Source: JABMQB01 sp964408795 (GTDB taxonomy: Bacteria > Bacteroidota > Bacteroidia > Bacteroidales > Prolixibacteraceae). From it: a stretch of 64,000 bases of DNA. The stretch covers positions 1 to 64,000 of the forward strand of contig CAYPAW010000075.1 in the NCBI GenBank assembly GCA_964408795.1, written 5' to 3'. This document shows positions 25,846-33,133 of the stretch, piece after piece (positions within the stretch are counted from its first letter, which is position 1; every line of letters begins with the position of its first letter). Below the pieces are notes generated by a model. That model had not been told where the DNA came from and made no database searches. It was given only the letters and a program-made list of their open reading frames with translations. A program made the translations under genes and the position numbers.

Positions 25846-26916
25846 ATGGACCATTTAATAAACAATCTGGAAAAAATCGTTGAATTGCTGGGCAGCGATG
25901 ATCGTTTACTAACCTTTGATCAACCTAAAATACCGAAGGAAAAACTGCACATCCCCGGCCCGCATGCAATCGACGAAGTATTCGGCATCAGCGACCGTAA
26001 TACGAAAACGCTGATCAACTTATCCCGAATGTACAATCACGGACGACTTGGCGGAACAGGCTATCTGTCCGTTTTGCCTGTTGACCAGGGTATAGAGCAC
26101 ACAGGAGGTAGTTCTTTTGCACCCAATCCTGATTATTTCGACCCCGAAAATATTATTAACCTTGCAATGGAAGGAGGATGCAATGCCGTGGTTACCACGT
26201 TGGGTGGATTGGCACTGCATTCGCGCAAGTATGCCCATAAAATTCCGTTCATCGCCAAGATAAATCACAATGAACTATTGACGTATCCCAATAAATATGA
26301 CCAGATTCTGTTTGGTACTGTATCGGAAGCATGGAACCTGGGAGCTGCCGCAATAGGTGCTACCGTATATTTCGGATCCAAAGAATCGAACCGTCAGATC
26401 ACTGAGATAGCAGAAGCTTTTGAAAAAGCACATGAACTGGGCATGGCCACCGTCTTATGGTGTTATATAAGAAACAAAGATTTTAAAACATCCAAAGAAG
26501 ATTATCATATGGCAGCAGACCTGACCGGGCAGGCAAACCACCTTGGGGTTACAATCAAGGCCGACTTGATTAAGCAGAAACTACCTACCTGCAACGGAGG
26601 GTTTACTGATCTTAAATTCGGAAAAACACATCCTGATATGTACGAGAAGCTTGTCTCTGACCATCCTATAGACCTATGCCGCTACCAGGTAATCAACTGC
26701 TACATGGGTAAAATAGGGTTGATCAATTCGGGTGGGGCTTCAACAGGAACCGGAGATTTTGCAGCAGCAGTCAGAACAGCTGTTGTTAATAAACGGGCCG
26801 GAGGTTCAGGTCTTATATCGGGACGAAAAGCGTTTCAAAGACCTATGAACGAGGGTATCAGGTTACTTAATCTCATCCAGGATGTTTACCTGAATGATGA
26901 AATCACAGTGGCATAA
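25846..26916 (+). CDS. fbaB: Class I fructose-bisphosphate aldolase (FbaB type)
   Basis: A 356-residue enzyme of the DeoC/FbaB group that cleaves fructose-1,6-bisphosphate in glycolysis or makes it in gluconeogenesis through a Schiff base. Characteristic segments are LPVDQGIEHTGGSSF (about residue 77), AKINHNELL, TIKADLIKQKLP with the probable Schiff-base lysine region, CYMGKIGLINSGGAS and the phosphate-binding GGSGLISGRKAFQRP. The length matches E. coli FbaB. It stands alone behind a long AT-rich control region. Confidence 0.92.
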   Translation: MDHLINNLEKIVELLGSDDRLLTFDQPKIPKEKLHIPGPHAIDEVFGISDRNTKTLINLSRMYNHGRLGGTGYLSVLPVDQGIEHTGGSSFAPNPDYFDPENIINLAMEGGCNAVVTTLGGLALHSRKYAHKIPFIAKINHNELLTYPNKYDQILFGTVSEAWNLGAAAIGATVYFGSKESNRQITEIAEAFEKAHELGMATVLWCYIRNKDFKTSKEDYHMAADLTGQANHLGVTIKADLIKQKLPTCNGGFTDLKFGKTHPDMYEKLVSDHPIDLCRYQVINCYMGKIGLINSGGASTGTGDFAAAVRTAVVNKRAGGSGLISGRKAFQRPMNEGIRLLNLIQDVYLNDEITVA

Positions 26917-26960
26917 TGACAGATAACCGAAAACGTTTTTTTTATCCGACGATATAAATT

Positions 26961-26996
26961 CTAACCTGAGCTATTCATGAATTATTCGGGCTAAAG
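26961..26996. repeat. Palindromic dispersed repeat, copy 2
   Basis: This contains ATTCATGAATTATTCGGG with the left arm altered to GAGCTATTCATG. It is the reverse orientation of copy 3 at 29608-29643, so the two bracket the TonB-receptor gene. It lies between the aldolase stop and the receptor stop, where it could serve as a transcript-end hairpin. Confidence 0.6.
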
Positions 26997-27130
26997 AAGA
27001 AAAATCACCCTTTTCGTCATGTTCGTCCTTTTCTGCTTTTATCACTACAAAACTACCTTTGCCACTTCCCTTTTCAGGTTACTGAATACCCTTTATCTCA
27101 TTAACCCCTCTAAAGACAGCCTGACCTGTG

Positions 27131-29509
27131 CTACAAAAGGTTTCCAAAGCGTATTCCCAAATAGAGGGTTCGGGGTGCCAAGGGACCGTAAATATACGCC
27201 GGATCCCGGTCTGCGCTGACATCAAAATCGTCCTGGTACGAATTGAAAATATTCCTGATACCTCCTGAAAATTCCAGAGAAGCGCCATTCATTTTTACGA
27301 TATAACTAAGTTTAGCTCCCAGATCAAAGAAACGATCCGATTCTCTCAATTCTCCTTCAGGATTTTCCGTTCCAAAATAGGGAACCAACATTTTTCCTGT
27401 ATAACTCCCTGTGGTTGAAAGGCTAAAATTCCTGTAAAAATCCCAGTTGACCGAAAAGTAACCATATTGGTTGGGAGTGCGGAAGAACCGTTTCTCGTTG
27501 AAATCTTTCTGAGGTTGTTCAAACTCGCTTTTTTGGACAGTAAATCCGGTAGAGAGATTGAATTCCTGCAGGGGCTTCACTTTGAGTTCCATGTTGATTC
27601 CCCGGACGACGGCTCCATCATCGGCATTCACCCGGGTATAGATAACGGTGCCTTTTTCATCGGGTTCGCCAAATTCATTGACAAAGGCATCCTCAAGTTT
27701 CGTATAGAATCCTTCCACCAGCAATCCGGTATACACCATTCCAAACGAAGTGTTAATATCAAGCGAAGCCATGATGCTGTGGCTTGTTTCCTGCTTCAGA
27801 TCCGGATCGTTTGCATGAATGACCTGCCGTGAGCCGGAGGTTTCAATGTGCAGATCTTCATCGAATATCTGGGGTGCACGATAGCCCTGGGAATAACTTA
27901 TTCTTGCCTGGAGATCGTTTACAACGTTGTACATCAGGTTTAGTCGCGGGCTAAATACATTGCCCGATTTAGATTCTCCGTCTTTGGCCCGGTCTTTCAC
28001 CTCGTAATGGTCGAACCGGGCTCCGGCAGCAATCTTCAGTTTATTCACTTGTATATCATACTGGGCAAAAACACCCGAGGTAATGAGCGACTGGTCGGAA
28101 ATAACCGTATTTTCGGTATGAAGGTAACGAAAGGTCGAATCATTGAAATCAATGGTAGCATTTTCAAAATCCGGGTAGCCCAGTTTTTTATCCAGAAGCA
28201 AATCTCCGGTATTTTCAATTCCGGTTATGAACGAAGCATTGCCCAAATAAGCTTTATAATGGACACCTATGTTGTAGGTATGATCGGAAGAGCTGCCGTA
28301 ATCGCTCAACGATCTGCCGGCTCCATAATACGAGTCGCGGTCCAGGAATTGTCCGGAGGCATACACCGAAAGCAGGTCATAGTCCCTGAAAAACCGTTCA
28401 TAGGTCAAGCCAACCACCTTCATATTGTGCGTTATCGCCTCGGCTATATCTCTTTCGTGCAGAGGATAGTCCTGTCTGTTACCGCCATTGCGTTCCTCAT
28501 GAATGGCAAAAAAATCTACAACCAGTTTATCGCGGTAACCCAAACGGTGAAAAGCCCGGGCTCCCAGGGTCAGGTTTTCGAGCGGGGCAATTTCTGAAAA
28601 ACGGTCGTTATTGGCATCGAACATTTCTCTTTTGCGTGTAAATCCATAAACGGAAATTCCTGATTTATGGCCGTCTGAGATGATGGCTGTGTTAAAGTGT
28701 ATCGAATGATCCGACACAGCACCTCCGGAACCCTCTACTCCCATTCCTGTAAGTGCATAGTTAGCTCCGGCTTCATAGAAATTTGTTTTGGGCTCTCTTA
28801 AAATAATGTTGATGGTTCCGGCAATGGCATTGCTTCCAAACAAAGCTGAACCCCCTCCCCGTACCACTTCAACCCTCTCAATCATGGTTGCAGGAATCAG
28901 CTCCAGGCCATACACCCCTGCCAACCCACTGAAAATAGGCCGGCTGTTGATTAAAATCTGCGAATAGGGACCTTCCATGCCGTTCATGCGGACCTGCGAA
29001 AACCCACAATTCTGGCAATTGTTCTCCAAACGCAAACCAGGGGTAAAGTTCAGCCCTTCCCCCAGGGTAACCGATTGAGTCCTTTTAAAAAGCCTGGGAG
29101 ATAATGTGTTGACAATCACTGGCGCTTCAATCCGTTTCTGTTCCCCCCGGTCGGCCGAAACAACCACTTCATTGAGTACCAATGCATCCTTCTCCAAGCG
29201 AAAATTCACTTCTTTCGATTCCCCTTTTTTAAGTGAAATTTCAATCTCCATTGATTTATGTCCTAAATAGGCTGCTTGTATTATATGGGTTCCTTCCGGG
29301 AGGTTTATCAATTGATAATGTCCGGTTTCATCGGTGGTGGTTCCTATCATTGTACCTTTTATGTGGATAGAAGCAAATGACAAATGTTCATCACAATATG
29401 AACAGAGTACGTGGCCAAAAACATTGGCATCTGTTTTCGCTTTCTGCGCATGGACCATTTGTGAAAACAACAGCAGAATCAGGGCCATGATAACAGGTAT
29501 ATTCTTCAT
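27131..29509 (-). CDS. TonB-dependent receptor with carboxypeptidase-like N-terminal domain
   Basis: A 792-residue outer-membrane receptor. Residues 1-21 are a signal peptide. A carboxypeptidase-D-like regulatory-like domain follows (about residues 29-115, IKGTMIGTTTDETGHYQLINLPEG). The TonB plug is at about residues 120-240 (NCQNCGFSQVRMNGMEGPYS, VEVVRGGGSALFGSNAIAG), then the beta barrel to the C-terminus LRFGNLL-like end. Cysteine pairs at CSYC (N-terminal domain) and NCQNC (plug) stand out. The ligand is unknown; the His-rich membrane protein encoded upstream suggests a metal or metal complex. The start at 29509 gives the signal peptide. Confidence 0.9.
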   Translation of the reverse strand: MKNIPVIMALILLLFSQMVHAQKAKTDANVFGHVLCSYCDEHLSFASIHIKGTMIGTTTDETGHYQLINLPEGTHIIQAAYLGHKSMEIEISLKKGESKEVNFRLEKDALVLNEVVVSADRGEQKRIEAPVIVNTLSPRLFKRTQSVTLGEGLNFTPGLRLENNCQNCGFSQVRMNGMEGPYSQILINSRPIFSGLAGVYGLELIPATMIERVEVVRGGGSALFGSNAIAGTINIILREPKTNFYEAGANYALTGMGVEGSGGAVSDHSIHFNTAIISDGHKSGISVYGFTRKREMFDANNDRFSEIAPLENLTLGARAFHRLGYRDKLVVDFFAIHEERNGGNRQDYPLHERDIAEAITHNMKVVGLTYERFFRDYDLLSVYASGQFLDRDSYYGAGRSLSDYGSSSDHTYNIGVHYKAYLGNASFITGIENTGDLLLDKKLGYPDFENATIDFNDSTFRYLHTENTVISDQSLITSGVFAQYDIQVNKLKIAAGARFDHYEVKDRAKDGESKSGNVFSPRLNLMYNVVNDLQARISYSQGYRAPQIFDEDLHIETSGSRQVIHANDPDLKQETSHSIMASLDINTSFGMVYTGLLVEGFYTKLEDAFVNEFGEPDEKGTVIYTRVNADDGAVVRGINMELKVKPLQEFNLSTGFTVQKSEFEQPQKDFNEKRFFRTPNQYGYFSVNWDFYRNFSLSTTGSYTGKMLVPYFGTENPEGELRESDRFFDLGAKLSYIVKMNGASLEFSGGIRNIFNSYQDDFDVSADRDPAYIYGPLAPRTLYLGIRFGNLL

Positions 29510-29607
29510 GATTTTATGCTTCTCAATAATTGAATAACTTAAATTTAATAGGTTATAAAAACACAATTACACTGCGTAACGTTGGTGAATTAGCAACTAC
29601 CGATTCA

Positions 29608-29643
29608 CTAACCCGAATAATTCATGAATAGCTCAGGCTAAAA
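29608..29643. repeat. Palindromic dispersed repeat, copy 3
   Basis: This contains CCCGAATAATTCATGAATAG followed by CTCAGGCT. It is the inverse of copy 2 and shares the core of copy 1 at 2554-2584. It lies between the TonB-receptor gene and the His-rich protein gene. Confidence 0.6.
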
Positions 29644-29718
29644 ACCTATATTACTTACCAAAATAATTTATCTAATAAAAAATGCAAAATGATGTTTTAA
29701 TGCATCGCATTAATCCAT

Positions 29719-30069
29719 TCAATCAGACAATTGAACAGGAGGTGCCCTGCCTGGACATGAATAAGACAACAAACGGAGGAAACGCTTCTCACGATTGAAA
29801 AGTTTGATCTTTTTACGATGCAAAGGGAAAAAAGCCTGAATCAGAAAAACGGAAAAAAATAAAAGATCCAGGTTTTCATAAAATAAAAACTGCGCGTTTG
29901 AATGATGGTGAGATTTATACGGTTCCGTATCGTTTGATTTATCATACGGGTGTGAATGCGTTACAACAGTGCCATTTTCAAGCTTATGAGAATGGGTGAA
30001 CAATCCTTTATTAGCAATCAATAATCCCATGATCGCAATGATGGCGAAGGAGCATGTTTTATGGATCAT
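29719..30069 (-). CDS. Small His-rich membrane protein
   Basis: A 116-residue protein of unknown function. One N-terminal hydrophobic segment (about residues 6-20, CSFAIIAIMGLLIA) is followed by a histidine-rich loop: FTHSHKLENGTVVTHSHPY (about residue 26) and YKSHHHSNAQFLF (about residue 51). A second hydrophobic segment lies at about residues 70-83 and the tail is basic. The HSH and HHH clusters suggest binding of zinc, copper or another soft metal. Such proteins occur next to TonB receptors in Bacteroidota, as here. The start at 30069 (MIHKTCSF) is favoured over an upstream in-frame ATG at 30159. Confidence 0.65.
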   Translation of the reverse strand: MIHKTCSFAIIAIMGLLIANKGLFTHSHKLENGTVVTHSHPYDKSNDTEPYKSHHHSNAQFLFYENLDLLFFSVFLIQAFFPLHRKKIKLFNREKRFLRLLSYSCPGRAPPVQLSD

Positions 30070-30234
30070 ATGATCAACCCGTGATTTCACGGTTGTAAAA
30101 ATAAAAAGAAAAAACAAAGGGAATAAAAAAAAGAAGAAAATATGGGCACACCATAACAATTTGTTGAAACAACGGGATGATGTTCCTCCGCCCTGGCATC
30201 GGCATCGTTGGATTCCGGTAAAAAAGAGAAGGCG

Positions 30235-30951
30235 TTATTCGCGGTGCCCCAGGGCAGCATGCAATGTTTGTTTCAGTTTTTTATAGGAAGGATTTTCGAG
30301 AGTACGGCTTCCGGCAGGTTCTTCAATGTGTTCATGAACGACGATCCGGGCCGGGGGCTGGCTTAACACGAGGATTTCATTGCCCAGCATCAGGGCCTCA
30401 TCGACATCATGGGTAACAAAAATAACGGTACGTCTGTCGGTTTTCCAGAGTTGTGTAAACCAGCGTATCATATTTTTTTTCAGTGCGATATCCAACCCGC
30501 TCAACGGTTCATCCATCAGGATGATCTCTGAGGGGCAGGCAAAAGCTCTGGCTATGGAGACCCGTTGGCGCATGCCTCCGCTCAACTGGAAGGGATAATA
30601 ATCGGCAAACCCCTGAAGGTCAACAAGCCGGATGAGCTGATCCGTCTGATTGTCCCGTTCATCCGGGGATACATCGCGGCTCAGAACAAACCGGATGTTT
30701 TCCCTCACCGTCTTCCAGGGCAATAAACGGGGTTCCTGGAAAATATAGGAAAACAATTTATGATCAAAACCCATCAGGGTCCCACGGTCCGGAACCATGA
30801 TCTGACTCAGGATATTCAGCAGGGTTGTCTTGCCACAACCCGAAGGTCCCAGAATGCAGGTAAGCGTGCTCTCGGTCAATTCAACCGAGAAATCCCTGAA
30901 AAGAACATTCCCGTTAAATTCTTTGTAAAGATTCTTAATCAATAAACTCAT
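30235..30951 (-). CDS. ABC transporter ATPase, NitT/TauT type
   Basis: A 238-residue ATPase of the nitrate/sulfonate/taurine importer group. The Walker A motif is GPSGCGKTT (about residue 36), the Q-loop is in IFQEPRLLPWKTVREN, the signature is LSGGMRQRVSIARA, Walker B is IILMDEPLSGLD and the H-loop is VIFVTHDVDEALML. Its ATG overlaps the stop of the permease gene by four bases. With the permease and lipoprotein it forms a complete importer. The start at 30951 is chosen for this coupling. Confidence 0.92.
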   Translation of the reverse strand: MSLLIKNLYKEFNGNVLFRDFSVELTESTLTCILGPSGCGKTTLLNILSQIMVPDRGTLMGFDHKLFSYIFQEPRLLPWKTVRENIRFVLSRDVSPDERDNQTDQLIRLVDLQGFADYYPFQLSGGMRQRVSIARAFACPSEIILMDEPLSGLDIALKKNMIRWFTQLWKTDRRTVIFVTHDVDEALMLGNEILVLSQPPARIVVHEHIEEPAGSRTLENPSYKKLKQTLHAALGHRE

Positions 30952-31709
30952 GATGGCACGTTCCAGGTTACTATTTTGCGTTCGCTCCAACGGATTAATT
31001 TCTCAAAGCCGTAACTTATAAGCACGGCAAGAAGGGTCCAGGCAATGACGGCATCGATATTCAAAAAAGTTTGAGCGGTCTGCATGCGTGTGCCAATTCC
31101 GTAGGAAGGCAGGCTAAGTACTTCGCCAATGATGATAGCCCTCCAGCCAATGCCCATAGCACTGGAGGCCCCACTGATAATAAACGGCATGATGGCCGGA
31201 ATATACACTTCCTTGATGATTCTGAGCCTGCTGATCCTGTACAACCGGGCCATTTCCACCAATCCGGGATCAACGCTCCGGATGCCGTCCACCACGTTGG
31301 TGCAAATAAACGGAAACATGGTTAACAAAGCAATAAAAACAGGCACTTCATTGGGACGAAACCAAATAAGCGCAAGAAGAATAAGGGAAATAACAGGCGT
31401 TGAACGAACCGTGACCAGCAGAGGGGTCAGAAAGGAATTGAATCCGGAGCGAAGACCTGCCAGAATACCGATTCCCAACCCCAGAACACCCGATATAACA
31501 AATCCTATGATTCCGCGAAGAATCGTACTTCCGGCAACCCGTAAAAATCCGGAATCACTGATTAACTCCACAACGGTTACGAGTGTATCCTCAGGGTGAG
31601 GAACGATATACGGCGAATCAAAAGATAATGCCAGCGCTTTCCAGGCAGCCAGCAATACCGCTACGGAAGCAAATTGTATCGTCTGCTTTTTAGTAATAGA
31701 AATTTTCAT
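30948..31709 (-). CDS. ABC transporter permease, NitT/TauT type
   Basis: A 253-residue inner-membrane permease with about six transmembrane segments. It has the EAA-type loop for contact with the ATPase (ISRLRIIKEVYIPAIMPFI, about residue 155) and the typical GWRAIIIGEVLS stretch of SsuC/TauC-like proteins. It overlaps the ATPase gene by four bases and the substrate-binding gene by about 20 bases. The start at 31709 (MKISITKKQ) or the ATG at 31727 are both possible. Confidence 0.92.
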   Translation of the reverse strand: MKISITKKQTIQFASVAVLLAAWKALALSFDSPYIVPHPEDTLVTVVELISDSGFLRVAGSTILRGIIGFVISGVLGLGIGILAGLRSGFNSFLTPLLVTVRSTPVISLILLALIWFRPNEVPVFIALLTMFPFICTNVVDGIRSVDPGLVEMARLYRISRLRIIKEVYIPAIMPFIISGASSAMGIGWRAIIIGEVLSLPSYGIGTRMQTAQTFLNIDAVIAWTLLAVLISYGFEKLIRWSERKIVTWNVPS

Positions 31710-32652
31710 CGGGCATTTTTCCTCCAATGATTTCAGGGTTTATATCATAAAAAATTCTCAGGTAGGCCGCGATATCTGTCTGGATGGTACGGGCTCTCAC
31801 GAAATGCAAATGAGACCGGGGAATGGCATCCCGGGCCACTTCGGAATCGGGCAGGATACGGTATTTCACGATGAGTACCGCTGCGCTGTCGGGATGCTGA
31901 TTCACCCAGCGGGTTGACCGTTCATAAGCTGCCATCACGGTTTCTACAAACTGCGGATTCTCCGTCAGGAAACGCTCTTTTCCCAGGAATGCAGTCTGTG
32001 CCAAAGGAGCTCCCTGTTGTTTACTCCATTCATGGTTGAGATCGAACAAGGCATGGATCTTCCGGTTTTTATGCATCACCGAGCTTACCAGAGGTTCTGA
32101 GACCACGCCCAGCTCTGCCTGTCCGGCAGCCACAGCATGTGCCAGATCGATATGGGTAGGGAAACGGTAATCCAGTTGAATATCCTGATCAGGATTGATC
32201 CCATGCTGCATCAAGAGGAAGCGAAAAAGTACATCGGGGGTCATCCCCCGGGCCATCACATGAACCGCTTTGTTGCTCAGATCTTCCCACCGGGTAAGGC
32301 TCGTGTCTTTCCCCAAAAGATAGAGCGTGCCCCACACCGGAATCCCAAGAAGCCTGTAATCCAATTTCTTATTGTATAAAATGGCAGCCATGGTGGTCGG
32401 TAAAAGGGCAAAATCAGCCGTTCCATCCAGCATCCGCTTGCGAACCTGGAGGGGCTCATCCAGGATGTCAATCTGCAGATCCGCCTCCGGATGATGGTTT
32501 ATGCTGTCAATAAGCTGGATCATTCCCATGGCTGAAGGACCCTTTAAGGTGACCCATCGGGCGGGACCCGGAGCGCTGTTGTCCGGCGCCGGATTCCGGC
32601 AACCCGTAGAAAAAAACAAAAGCAATAGAAATGGAAAAAATCTGTTTTGCAT
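31690..32652 (-). CDS. ABC transporter substrate-binding lipoprotein
   Basis: A 320-residue lipoprotein (lipobox STGC at about residue 18) of the NMT1/SsuA-like periplasmic-binding fold. Features are LKGPSAMGMIQLID, DFALLPTTMAAILYNKKLDYRL and the region around ELGVVSEPLVSSVM. The ligand cannot be read from the sequence; relatives bind nitrate, sulfonates, taurine or pyrimidine precursors. It is the first gene of a three-gene importer operon, divergent from the TM1266-like gene and its TonB receptor. Confidence 0.85.
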   Translation of the reverse strand: MQNRFFPFLLLLFFSTGCRNPAPDNSAPGPARWVTLKGPSAMGMIQLIDSINHHPEADLQIDILDEPLQVRKRMLDGTADFALLPTTMAAILYNKKLDYRLLGIPVWGTLYLLGKDTSLTRWEDLSNKAVHVMARGMTPDVLFRFLLMQHGINPDQDIQLDYRFPTHIDLAHAVAAGQAELGVVSEPLVSSVMHKNRKIHALFDLNHEWSKQQGAPLAQTAFLGKERFLTENPQFVETVMAAYERSTRWVNQHPDSAAVLIVKYRILPDSEVARDAIPRSHLHFVRARTIQTDIAAYLRIFYDINPEIIGGKMPDENFYY

Positions 32653-32736
32653 GATCGTTACATTACCACAAAGCTACCTAATTTAGGCAATTTAGTTCGA
32701 ATTTCCGATCCCTGAAAACCGGGCAAACAGAAAAAT

Positions 32737-32750
32737 ATGATCAAAATCAT
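32737..32750. promoter_or_regulatory. Candidate FNR/CRP-type operator
   Basis: ATGATCAAAATCAT is a symmetrical site, one base per half off the FNR consensus TTGAT-N4-ATCAA. It lies in the 232-base space between the divergent importer and TM1266/TonB genes. Short matches of this kind also occur by chance. Confidence 0.25.
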
Positions 32751-32786
32751 TCCCTTGTCTGGGCACAACCCCTATTTTTGACCGAA

Positions 32787-32801
32787 TTCGTAACATACGA
32801 A
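32787..32801. promoter_or_regulatory. Candidate palindromic operator
   Basis: TTCGTA-ACA-TACGAA is a perfect inverted repeat with a three-base spacer in the divergent control region, about 85 bases before the ATG at 32885. The binding protein is unknown. Confidence 0.3.
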
Positions 32802-32884
32802 CCGTATTTTACACTGCGATTCAGGCATACGTTTCAATCAAGGGTGTACGGGACAATCAATCATCTAATCCGGAGGGCATTCTG

Positions 32885-33133
32885 ATGGAAAAGAGAATAG
32901 GCACAGCATTGATTCACATTGAAAGCCGCGAGAACATTGCGTTGTTGAACGACATTATCTCCAACCACTCCCCGATCATCTTAGGGCGGCAGGGATTACC
33001 CCACAGCAAAAACCACAGCATTATTTCTCTTGTTTTTGAAGGCACCACCGACGAGATTGGTTCCCTCACAGGCCAGTTGGGCCGTTTGAAAGGAATTCAG
33101 GTAAAATCGGTCCTGCTAAAAAACAAGGAATAA
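32885..33133 (+). CDS. TM1266-family putative regulator of the iron-only hydrogenase system
   Basis: An 82-residue protein with a ferredoxin-like (NikR C-terminal/ACT-like) fold. It matches the TM1266 family from memory: KRIGTALIHIESRENIALLN, IILGRQGLPH, and FEGTTDEIGSLTGQLGRLKG followed by VKSVLL. The family is usually found near [FeFe]-hydrogenase and maturation genes and is thought to be regulatory, though its role is not proven. A clear GGAGGG ribosome-binding site lies eight bases before the ATG. Its stop overlaps the ATG of the TonB receptor by one base. No hydrogenase gene lies in this window. Confidence 0.82.
   Translation: MEKRIGTALIHIESRENIALLNDIISNHSPIILGRQGLPHSKNHSIISLVFEGTTDEIGSLTGQLGRLKGIQVKSVLLKNKE

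Noticed and set aside
26961..29643. The inverted palindromes considered as ends of an insertion sequence
   Set aside because: No transposase lies between them; the only gene there is the TonB receptor. No target-site duplication is visible.
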